NCBI GenBank assembly: GCA_002118135.1
Contig: BDIU01000069.1
Coordinates: 1,641 to 65,640, forward strand
DNA from: Trebouxia sp. TZW2008
Lineage: Eukaryota > Chlorophyta > Trebouxiophyceae > Trebouxiales > Trebouxiaceae
Direction of reading: 5' to 3'
DNA: 64,000 bases
Shown: positions 1 to 9,200 of the stretch, one piece after another
Layout of the letters: the number at the start of each line of letters is the position of its first letter
How positions within the stretch are numbered: position 1 is the stretch's first letter
Translations under genes and position numbers: made by a program
Notes under the pieces: generated by a model
Databases searched by the model: none
Told to the model about the DNA's origin: nothing
The model's input: the letters and a program-made list of their open reading frames with translations, nothing else

Positions 1-429
1 AAGAGCTCTACCCACAGCAGGACATCTTCAGTTGTTTGCCGTGAAAATAAGGCATTTTGACTCAGCTGATGTGATTGGTGTTATATATTATGCCAAAAGC
101 ACCATCATGTTGACCTTGTGCATTGCTAGCATTCTGGAGACCTTGTTGTGCCATTTGCTGAGGGCACTGATGAGCATGTACAGCATCCAAGCAAGCAAGC
201 TCACTCTGGCATCAATGACACAAATGTATGTAGTGCCTAAGCCAAGATTTGCTGCAGTGTTACGTTGCTACCAGTGATGTTGCTACCAATGATGCTGATG
301 TTGCTTCCAATGATGGTGATGATCCACTGAGATGCACTGCCGCCAAGAGTGCGGGTAGCTGCAGTGTCAGGTGAGTCTAGACCTGCTACCACGAACAGTT
401 GCGGCAAATATGATACGGGTTGTAGTGTG

Positions 430-600
430 AGCAATGTGTCTCCGGGGGCACCTTAATTAAGCGACCCCCCCTTCGAACCCCCTGATCAGAGCCCATCTTG
501 GCCCCTTACACATAGACGAAGATTTGAACCTATGACGAGCAACTTCACAGGCCACAGTCTCGACCATTGGGAGAAAAAACCCCGAAGAAAGTTTTAAGAA
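430..600 (-). repeat. tRNA-like / possible tRNA-derived SINE stretch
   Basis: Read on the minus strand, about positions 555-505 hold a D-loop-like AATGGTCGAGAC and, about 35 bases on, a good B-box match GGTTCAAATC, the spacing of an RNA polymerase III internal promoter. A second GGTTCGAA lies near 470. The T-stem and acceptor stem do not pair convincingly, so this is not called as a working tRNA. A tRNA-derived short interspersed element or decayed tRNA is the best guess. Confidence 0.3.
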
Positions 601-1436
601 GTATTCAAAAAGAGAACTCTGAATGCTGGGGATTAGCAACGTGTGGCTGAATATGATCTGGCACAGGCCAGGCCCATGTGGGACACATGGTGTACTCATA
701 AGATTGCCGCCGTTTGTCCATGCACCATGTGTGGCACATGATCCCCAACAATTGCTTAAGCAGCCGGCCTCCGGGCGGCTAATCAAGCACGCCCCTGCTT
801 TAGGGGCAACGTCACGCACAAAGCCCTGGGTTGTACTGGTAGCCCCGAAAATGTGATGATGTTAACCAGCGTGCAACAAGGGGCAGGGTGGCAGAGCTCG
901 AACGAGCCAAAGAGACGACGTCAGTGAGGCCTCAGTGTCACAATACCAACTTCGTACTCGAAAGCAGCTCAAAACGCAACGATGGCCGTGTTTCACGCTT
1001 GCGAGGGCCCACACGTCCACTCCAAGTCTTGCATATCTCACGCCCTTTCTATTGGCTGATCGATCGCAGATACCGAATCGCACGTACGTACACTTTCAGA
1101 CCGACCGGCCGTCCCTGCTCGAACCGTAGGCGAAGCCTAGTTGAGCGGACAATACCGCCGTTGCTACCGTGTTACTACCGTGTTGCTACCGTGTTGTGCG
1201 TAGAGTTCAGATTGTTGTTGTGAAACCTACGTTATGTCCACCTTCACACCTCAGCAGCTTCACACAGACAACTCTCCAGAACCCGTGATTACTACAATAC
1301 CTCTGTTTTTCTCTAGAATTTCTGAAAAGGGTGTGAAGGTGTGAAGGTAGGGCGGTACAGAAAACAGTACTTGCACTAAGTACTCTCTGTTTAATCTGAT
1401 TGAATTTAAGGAAAATAGGGGTGTGAAGGTGTGAAG
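601..1436. other. non-coding, short simple repeats only
   Basis: No convincing exon is visible; the open frames are short and mutually overlapping. A small tandem GCTACCGTGTT repeat lies at about 1160-1198, and three degenerate GGTGTGAAGGTGTGAAG blocks at about 1240 (inverted), 1330 and 1420 lead up to the fold-back element. Confidence 0.5.
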
Positions 1437-1795
1437 TAGGGTATTTGACATGGACAGATGACTACCTGTTTTCAAACAGTTAAAAACCTACTTGTAAAAA
1501 TACAAATTTTTACTCATGCTCCCCCTGCTTAGTCATGAACACCCTCTGACATAACCATGACGTAACACTGCAAATGCTTAGTAACAGCAAATGGTCACCG
1601 GTCAGTGTTGCAAATATATATATTTGCAACACTGACCACTGACCATTTGCTATTACTAAGGTTTTGCAGTGTTATGTCATGGTTATGTGGGGGTGGGCAT
1701 GACTAAGCAGGGAGAGTGTGAGAGAAGCCTGTAAATTCAAACCATAGGTTTTAACTACTTGAAAACAGGTGGTCATCTGTCCATGTAATACCCTA
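1437..1795. mobile_element. fold-back / MITE-like palindromic element, about 360 bp
   Basis: The left arm (about 1437-1612) and right arm (about 1620-1795) are near-complete reverse complements that meet at an AT-rich centre, AAATATATATATTT, near 1614-1627. Matching pairs include GTAGGGTATT at the left end with AATACCCTAC at the right, ACAGATGACTACCTGTTTTC with its counterpart, CTGCTTAGTCATG with CATGACTAAGCAG, and TGACCATTTGCT near the centre. The arms differ by substitutions and small indels, so the element is old. It encodes no protein. A non-autonomous DNA transposon (MITE/Foldback) is the simplest reading; target-site duplications could not be fixed by eye. Confidence 0.7.
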
Positions 1796-1854
1796 CTGGT
1801 CCACTGGTCCACTCCTTATTTCTTATTATTATAACCTTATGATTCCAGTACTTA

Positions 1855-1925
1855 GTGTAGTAGTGTAGAAGTGTAACGCAGTAGTGTCCCAGTGCCCCAG
1901 TGTCCCAGTGTCCTAGCAATTCCTA
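1855..1925 (+). repeat. short tandem repeats (GTAGTGTAG and CCCAGTGT types)
   Basis: Tandem degenerate GTAGTGTAGAAGTGTA then GTGTCCCAGTGCCCCAGTGTCCCAGTGTCC units. No gene is visible in or around them. Confidence 0.6.
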
Positions 1926-2407
1926 ACAGAATCCTGAAGAACTCAGAGTTGAGTTCTGAGAAGAGAGCGTGTGGGACACTGATCCACTGGGACACATGAC
2001 TAATTGCTGATAAAGCACGTGAAACCCTGGGCCGCGCACTGACACACCCCCTGTTTCGCGCCGCTTGCGGCGCTGCCCTTATACACAACCCTGGGATTCT
2101 AACAGAACCCAAACAAATTCAAACTTTTGATCTCTGCACGCAGAGCTAGTGACAGCTGCATGCAATGGCTACAGAGGTTGTACGCAGAGCGCGCAGACTT
2201 CAGGTGCTGACGCTGCAGTGATGTGGCGCTGATGCTACAGAGGCTGCACGCAGTTTCTGCAGAAGTTGGGCCAGAAAACCTACTATAGATTTCAAACTTC
2301 TGGTAGGGTTCGGAGAGGATGACATAACTTTGATCTTTTCTGCATGCAGACACGTGCGCTTCTGGTTTTCTTTAGATTCTGTCTGTTTTTTCTGTGGGTT
2401 CAGTAGA

Positions 2408-2581
2408 ATGGCTGATGTGCAACTCATTATTGCAATTCTGACTGTCGTCTTTTCATTAGCCACCATTTTAACCTGTGTCTTGACGGTGTTGTGTGATGAG
2501 TACAGCTTACGAAAACCTGAAAAAGCATCTGCAGCTGGCGATAAGGCAATTAAAGGAAATCAAGGAAACCAAGAAGTTTGA
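2408..2581 (+). CDS. small ORF 1 of three: one-helix membrane peptide
   Basis: A 57-residue intronless ORF starts at the first ATG of its frame usable after a T-rich tract. Residues about 5-28 (beginning MADVQLIIAILTVVFSLA) form one strongly hydrophobic helix, followed by a charged, Lys/Gly/Gln-rich tail, so a single-pass or tail-exposed membrane peptide is predicted. It is not recognised. ORF 2 starts inside it in another frame (86-base overlap). This compact arrangement differs from every other gene in the window and resembles viral or transposon-borne gene packing (inference). It could also be a chance open frame. Confidence 0.35.
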   Translation: MADVQLIIAILTVVFSLATILTCVLTVLCDEYSLRKPEKASAAGDKAIKGNQGNQEV

Positions 2582-2648
2582 CGAGGAAGAGTTGATCGAA
2601 TTGGAGAGCCAGCTTACTGATCTGATCACCGAACTAGTGAACCAATGA
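2496..2648 (+). CDS. small ORF 2 of three: coiled-coil peptide
   Basis: A 50-residue ORF starts inside ORF 1 in a different frame. It is rich in Lys, Glu and Leu with heptad-like leucine/isoleucine spacing (NLKKHLQLAIRQLKEI, then EELIELESQLTDLITEL), so a short amphipathic coiled coil is predicted. Its stop codon shares ATGA (2645-2648) with the start of ORF 3, the arrangement used for termination-coupled reinitiation in compact genomes. No family is recognised. The regular amphipathic pattern argues against a random frame, but no RNA or homology evidence is available. Confidence 0.35.
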   Translation: MSTAYENLKKHLQLAIRQLKEIKETKKFDEEELIELESQLTDLITELVNQ

Positions 2649-2785
2649 ACCCTACAGAGATCAAGGCAGCCCTAGAGGGTATTCTAAAAGCGACGTCGAA
2701 GACTACGTTCAGCCCCAGAGATAAAGCGCTGCTAAGGAGCTTGCTGCACACAATAGAGTTCTCTATTCTAGCATACTGCCGGTGA
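2645..2785 (+). CDS. small ORF 3 of three
   Basis: A 46-residue ORF overlaps the ORF 2 stop by four bases (ATGA). It is basic and helical in character (MNPTEIKAALEGILKATSK, then LLRSLLHTIEFSILAYCR). Its end, CGGTGAGTG, could also be a splice donor, so the frame might continue in an unseen exon. The product is not recognised. Confidence 0.3.
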   Translation: MNPTEIKAALEGILKATSKTTFSPRDKALLRSLLHTIEFSILAYCR

Positions 2786-2829
2786 GTGTCACACCTGCTG
2801 TATTTGTATACGCTCCTCGTAGTGGGTAG

Positions 2830-2890
2830 TGGTGAGTAGACGGATTACGGTCTACTTACGGTCTACGGTCTACTTACGGTCTACGGGCGA
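2830..2890 (+). repeat. GGTCTACTTAC tandem repeat
   Basis: Four to five copies of ACGGTCTACTT / ACGGTCTACGG lie head to tail just after the three small ORFs. From here to 3273 no exon is supported. Confidence 0.6.
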
Positions 2891-3273
2891 CGCATCAGCG
2901 CTTCATTTAGCTCCAAGAAATTGGTCTGATGGCTTCATCAACTTTGCAAAGTTGCATACAGGCATTTTGGCTGCTGAGGCGTGGGCAAATGTGTTGCTTT
3001 GTTCATCTAGTAGATCTGTCTGGGTCAGGCTGTGTGTCACAGTGGTGGGATGTGAGTCAAGTCATGCCAAGCCATGATAGCGCACAATGGCACATCTTGC
3101 AGCCATGCATCACCATCATGTGTGGGCATGCCCTGGTTCAGCAAAGCACTGCAAGATTGTGTGCATCCATTGAGATGCTATTCAGAATGCATGTATACGT
3201 ACGCAGGTACATAAAGTATGTAATAGGACCTCCAATCAATGAGTCTTTGAACCAGTTGTATGATAACAATCGA

Positions 3274-6200
3274 TCATATCCCGTTCTGAGGCAACTTCTG
3301 TGGTGTGACATCACTTATAGAGGACGATGTGCTCAACCCACCCATGCTGTTGGCGCGTGGTAGCTCAAAAGGTTCTTGCGCTTGATCCATGAGATGCAAT
3401 GTCTTCAGTAGCCACTGATAGCATTGCACAAACTCAGTAAAGTTGAGGGTGGCCACCGTCTGTTTCTGCAGTCCCTGCTTGAAGCCATTTACAATGGCTG
3501 CAATGTCAGCTTCTCCTCTTCCAAAAGACAAGAGGAAATTCTGCAACACAAATTTACAGCTCGACCATAAATCCACTGAGCAGGCGCAAAGCAACAGCGT
3601 GCCAGGACACATTCAAATGCACACGACGTGAAATCGTCTTGCTATAGAGTGAATAAAGTGCAAAGGATGCACTATGCGTCGCTGAGTCTGACACAGAGAC
3701 GAGTGTGTCTGATCAACATTTTATTCTGATGATGGCTATGGGTTTTGTGCATTGTTTGTACAGGAATGTGCTGTAAATGCCAAAAGCATTCATGTAGGTG
3801 CTACAGCTCTTTGTCTTGATGACATTGCAGAAATTTTGTCTTACCCTAAGTTCTGTGAGTGTGAGCTCTGATTTGCCTGGCGTTTGCATCATGCGATTGA
3901 ACAGCTCAAAGGCGCTTTGCACACGCCGCACCTTTTTAGCCTGCATTGGCATGAAACCACCGCTTCAGTCTTCAGGTTGCAGACATGTGATTGTAATGGC
4001 CGACAACGTACTGCATGGAACTGTCCACTCAGCACCCAAAGCATAGCTTGGCCAAAAGGTCCATACAAAACTTTCCTGCAAGTGAGCATGTGATGAACTG
4101 AAGCCAAATACACTGCACTTCACAATACATGGCAAGTAGAAACCAATGTAGGTTTGCATTTGTTTGCCCAGACGCTGACATGAGCAACCTGACTCTGGAT
4201 TTCTTGCCATCTGCATTAGCAGTGGACCCAGACAAGTAGACCTAGGGACACTTGGCTAACAATTGCATGCTGAGTTCTTTTGACATACCAGTACAAATGG
4301 TCCAGATGAGCACCAGAACAAATTGGGTATAGACAGTTGATGGCGCCTGTACATACCTGGCTGGGCCTGCTGAGCCTGCCTGGCATGCATGTTCAATCAA
4401 TTAGTTTTACGGATGTGCAACATGTGTAGATGTGCAAGCAGCAGTGCAGAAGGCGGAAAGTCCGCTTGTCAAACATATGGACCGGAGGGTGTAGTGCTGT
4501 CAATGTGCAATCCAGACAAGAACAAGCATGCTGCAATATGCACAATCTTAAAGGAGCATTCCATGATGCTCAAGACAAGCCAGCCTGGCGAGACAGGACT
4601 TGTGCCACACCTAGCACTCTTGCTGTAATTATTTATGATCATGACTATTGCATAACAGGCTCAACCTGAAGGTGTGACAGATGCAGGTCCTCTTTGAGCT
4701 CCTCTTCTTCCAGGTCCAGCAGGTCCCCTCCAGTGATGCCATTGCTTTCAAAGGGGCTACTGTCTCGGAGGCCAATGTCTGACAGCAGCTGCACTGTCTC
4801 TGCCACACTATACCTGCAACACTAACTTGATGCATCAATTTGTGGTTGAAAAGCAACCACCCAACAGCAGTTCTGGGACAGCACTGAGAAGCAGCCCACT
4901 GTCTCTGCCGCACCATACCTGATAGCAATTTGCTACAACTATTTTGGGTGTGTGATTGAAGCCATTGTGCAGAGAACCCTCACTAGTAAGCATTGCTATA
5001 ATCACGATGATGACCTCCAGCAAATGATGCTCAAACGAGAGGGACTTGCAGCTATTGCTGTGGTTATGCGCTCACACCTTGTCAAAGGTTTGCTTGTGGG
5101 TAATGGCACTGCCTGCTGGCTTTGCACATTCGCAGCTTCCTGGGCTTGTTGCGCAGCTTCCTGCTGAGCTGCCTGGATGGCAGCTGCCAGGGTAGCTGCA
5201 TTGCGGGCATCTGCGTACCGGAAGGCCTCAAGGATGGCGTTGCGCTCTTGGGCAGAGATCTCCAGCCGCCTTAGCGCTTCATCTGCCGCAATCATCACCT
5301 GCCGCAGCGAAGCACATAAGGCAAGACCACCATTTCAGATTGCCATCCTGCATTCATCGATTTCATGTGTTCCATACGCATGCTTGAAAGACTCAGCAGG
5401 CCCAGCTAGGTACGTACTGCAGCAATCGGTTGTCTTTGACATCCTGCATGAGCAAATTGAGAGGTCATCAGACCGCATTTGCCAAACTAGCCTGATCCTT
5501 GGATGAGCCCAGAAGAAGAGGGACGCGACAAGCAAGAGCAAGAGCAAAGTGTGAAAGAAGAGCTGTCTTGATGGCTTACCCATGCAAGCAAAGCAATTTG
5601 GCACCGTTTGCAAAAAGGGTGAGTAATACATTATACAAAATTTGTGAAAATGTGACAGTAGCGTCAACCTTGTCCCTGAAAACAGGCCAGAAACACGTAA
5701 ACCACAACTGTCAAGAACGTCCCTGCACAAGTAACTGTACCGTGGTTGTTTGGCAGAGTGAGGAAGCAGAGCATGCGCAATGATTCAACCTGTTCACTGG
5801 GCTGGTTTATGAGAAGCGCTGTCTTGATTGACAGTGCAAGCAAAGCGAGGAAGAAGAGCTCTCTTGTTTGCTGAGTCATGCAAGCAAAGTGAAGATGAAG
5901 AGCATGCCCGAAGGTCCAATTTGTTTACCCGTCCTGTCTATGAGCAAGTGCAAAGTGAAAAAGAAGAACTGTGTTGTTTGCTTGACTGGGCCAGACAAGC
6001 ATGCCCAATGGTCCAGGTTAGCACAGGTCCACATTGGTTGGGGACAGTTGATTTGCTCCTGAGCATACCTAGCTGGGGCCTGCTGAGCCTGTCTAGCTCT
6101 CGTGTTTAATGGATGACTGACTGAGTGACTGCAAGTGCGGAAAATGAGCATGCCCAGTGATCCAACCTGTTCACTGGGTCTGTCCATGAGCAACCGCATG

Positions 6201-9200
6201 AGCGGAGGTACCCCTACAGCTCAACGAATCCCGTTTCTGTTGCTGCTCTCACTGGCTAGGTTAGCCAAAGTTTTGGCAGCAATCTCTGTAGTCCTGGATG
6301 TGGGACCAAAGTCCAACAAGCGGACCAGGCGCTGAATGGCACCGGCCTCTCTGATGGCTGAAAAGAAGTGATCTGTGGTGGAAAGGTTGCCTACCACTGC
6401 TGCTGCTCTCTCAATCACCAACTGCAGGCACATTACTTTGTTCACATTACTTTGTTCACTTGTTGAAAAGAAGGAATCAGCTGGTCCTGGAAGCGCGTCC
6501 AAAGTCTGATAAGTGGACCATGCGCTGAATGGCACCAGCCTCCTGCTGGCTGGAAAAAGTAATCCGTGGTGGAAAGGTTGCCTACCACTGCTGCTGCTCT
6601 CTCAATGATCGACTGCAGGAACATTGCGTTTTTGACCGCTGTCAAAAAGAGATAATCAGGTGGTCCTGGACATGGGCCCAAAGTACGACAAGCAGACCAG
6701 GCACTGAATAGCAAAAGCCTCTTGGATGGCTTGAAAGAGAGTGGTCTGTGGTGGAAAGGTTGCCTATAACCACTGCCGCTCTCTCTGTCGCCAGTTACAG
6801 CAGCAGCATCTTGGCTTTGCTTTGACTTTCTTGTGTGCTCAAGCAAACACAAGTTAGGTAGCAGGTATGCAGGAACATCAATTCATTCACCACTGTTGAA
6901 CAGAAGGAGCCATGTCGATTTGCCATCCAAGCACAGTTGCCGGATATGTGTGGCCTAATTCCTGTCTCAACAGGCGGATTTGTTGCATTGTTTGCACGCT
7001 TGCAAGGGAGGATCCATGATGTTGCTAGGAGCATGCAGAAGCCGTATTGTGCCTCCAAACCGAGAGTCAGACCAGTCGGTGGCATACCACTGCAAACTCA
7101 CTGGACAGTTTTGTCAGTCACACACAGTGAAGTTTCCAGATTGGAAGTCACTATCGTATCCTTGCCCTCCATAGCTTTGGGCATCAATCAACCCGTGTCC
7201 TGTTTGCAATGATACTCCTGAGAGAGAGCGTTGAACATGACACAAGGCTAGGTGTCTTGGTCACTAGCGCAATTGTTGCAAGGGAAATTCTTGTACTAGT
7301 GGACAGTCTGAGGATCCATATTTTATTACTGGAGGATCTGACATGCATGCATTGCAGGGTTTGAGACTCGTACACACAGAGCTTGTAGGACCCATACCTG
7401 GTCTGTGGACATTTACATGAGGCGCATGAGGCAGGGCGGGATGCATGACTCATACCTACGAGCTTTGACTCAACATCTGAAGGACCCATACCTGGTCTGT
7501 GGAGGTTTCCATGAGGCGCACGAGGCAGGGCAGGCCAGAGGCGCTGGTCAGCAGGGCCACCTTGTTTGCTTCATTGGCGGTGGTCAGGATCTTCAGGCAG
7601 TCCACTGCCTCCTCAATCACTAACGCCTCTACCTGCATGTCAATTTCTTCTCTGTTACTTGACTGACACTTGGCAAACAGCTGTGTACAGGGACCTTTTC
7701 ACACGCTGCATAAAACACAAATAGTTCAGGCTAGCACAGGAACAAACTGCTTGGAGACAGTTGATTACTTGTGTATGTACCTACCTGGGCCTGCTGAGCC
7801 TGTCTAGCACTTATCTTCAATGAATGAATCAACAAACGAAACTCTTCTCTGAGTGAGTGTTGCGTGACAATAATACATGGATCCTGATGCCTCCAACGAC
7901 ATGCAAATCACTTTTCTAAGTGACTGTGTATGATAATCATTTATGTACAGCATGTATTGTGATGTGTGAAGTGCACCTGTGCATGTCAGGTGACAACATA
8001 CGTGGCGTCTGAATGTTCAGTGCATGTCAAAGCCAAATGGCAAAAGTTGCATGACAGGCTGCACAGGGGATATACCTGACTGTGAGAAAATGATATTAGA
8101 GCGCTATGCAGCATGGCATGTAAACCTCAAAGCCTGTTGGCTGAACAAGGAAGATCATGGCTTGCAGCGGCACAGCAACAGCAACAGCAACAACAACAGC
8201 AACACCAGCCTCAGCACCAGCCCCAGCACCAGCAACAGCAACAGCACCAGCAACTGCAACCGCGACCGCATTCTTTTGGTGCAGCACTTGACCTGAGAAG
8301 CAATGGCCAACGCAGATCACCGCATGTATACAACACAAGTACAATGCAGACATGAGATTTCTGCCGTGATGAAATAGTGCAGAAAGGGCTTTGCCACCAA
8401 GGTATGTTTACCTCAGAGCAAGCCAGCTTTGAGAGACAGGACTTAGGGCCACAGCGATGTCACACTTGTGCTAGAATGTGTTTCTCATCAACGCTGTCGT
8501 TATAATGATTTCCCTCAGAGCCTAGTAGCTTGACCAGCAAGGGAACAGCCCAGGCTTCTCGGATGGCCGTTTTGTTGGCTTCATTGTTGAGAGCAAGCGC
8601 CCGGAGGGCATCTGCTGCTGCAGCTGTCACGCCATCAAAGGGCATAGTTTCCAGCAGCTTCACCAAGACTGGTATTGCATACTGCTCCCTGCAAACAAAT
8701 ACAAGTTGTGGTGCACCAGCTTGAATTGAGCTTATGCATCATTGTACACTCACTCTATTTCAGGTCGTAGCTTTCAGCAGCTTCACCAAGACTGTTATTG
8801 CGTACTGCTCCCTGCGAATGAGTGCAGTCTGTCATACACCAGCGTGGATGGCTTTGGAATGTCATTTCAACGGAGCAGACCTGCCATCAAACACAGCAAG
8901 GGAGTGCAAGCACTCATGATCAGCAAGGAGCCTAGGAGCATGTACAGCTGCAGCCATTGAGAAGCAGCAACCACATCGCCAAGCTTGCTTCTGACAATAG
9001 GATGTTGTAGGATGGAAAACATACAAGGAAACATGCTGCATGATCAATACATGATTGTAAACCAGAGCATCAAGAAGATGCTGATTGAGTGTAGACTTTC
9101 AAAGTTCTCTTATTCAACAAGGCAAAGTTGCAGACAAGTAGCTGGGTGCAGGACTAAAGCCGGATGTCAAGGATGATGTGGTCATGCCGCTTGCAAAGGC

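Noticed and set aside
1140..1200. GCTACCGTGTT units as a CRISPR-like array
   Set aside because: Units are contiguous with no spacers, in a eukaryotic context; a simple tandem repeat.
8096..8355. Open frames encoding polyglutamine or Ala/Val repeats around the CAACAG array
   Set aside because: All frames through the microsatellite are open because of its composition, and it lies between armadillo exons on the other strand.
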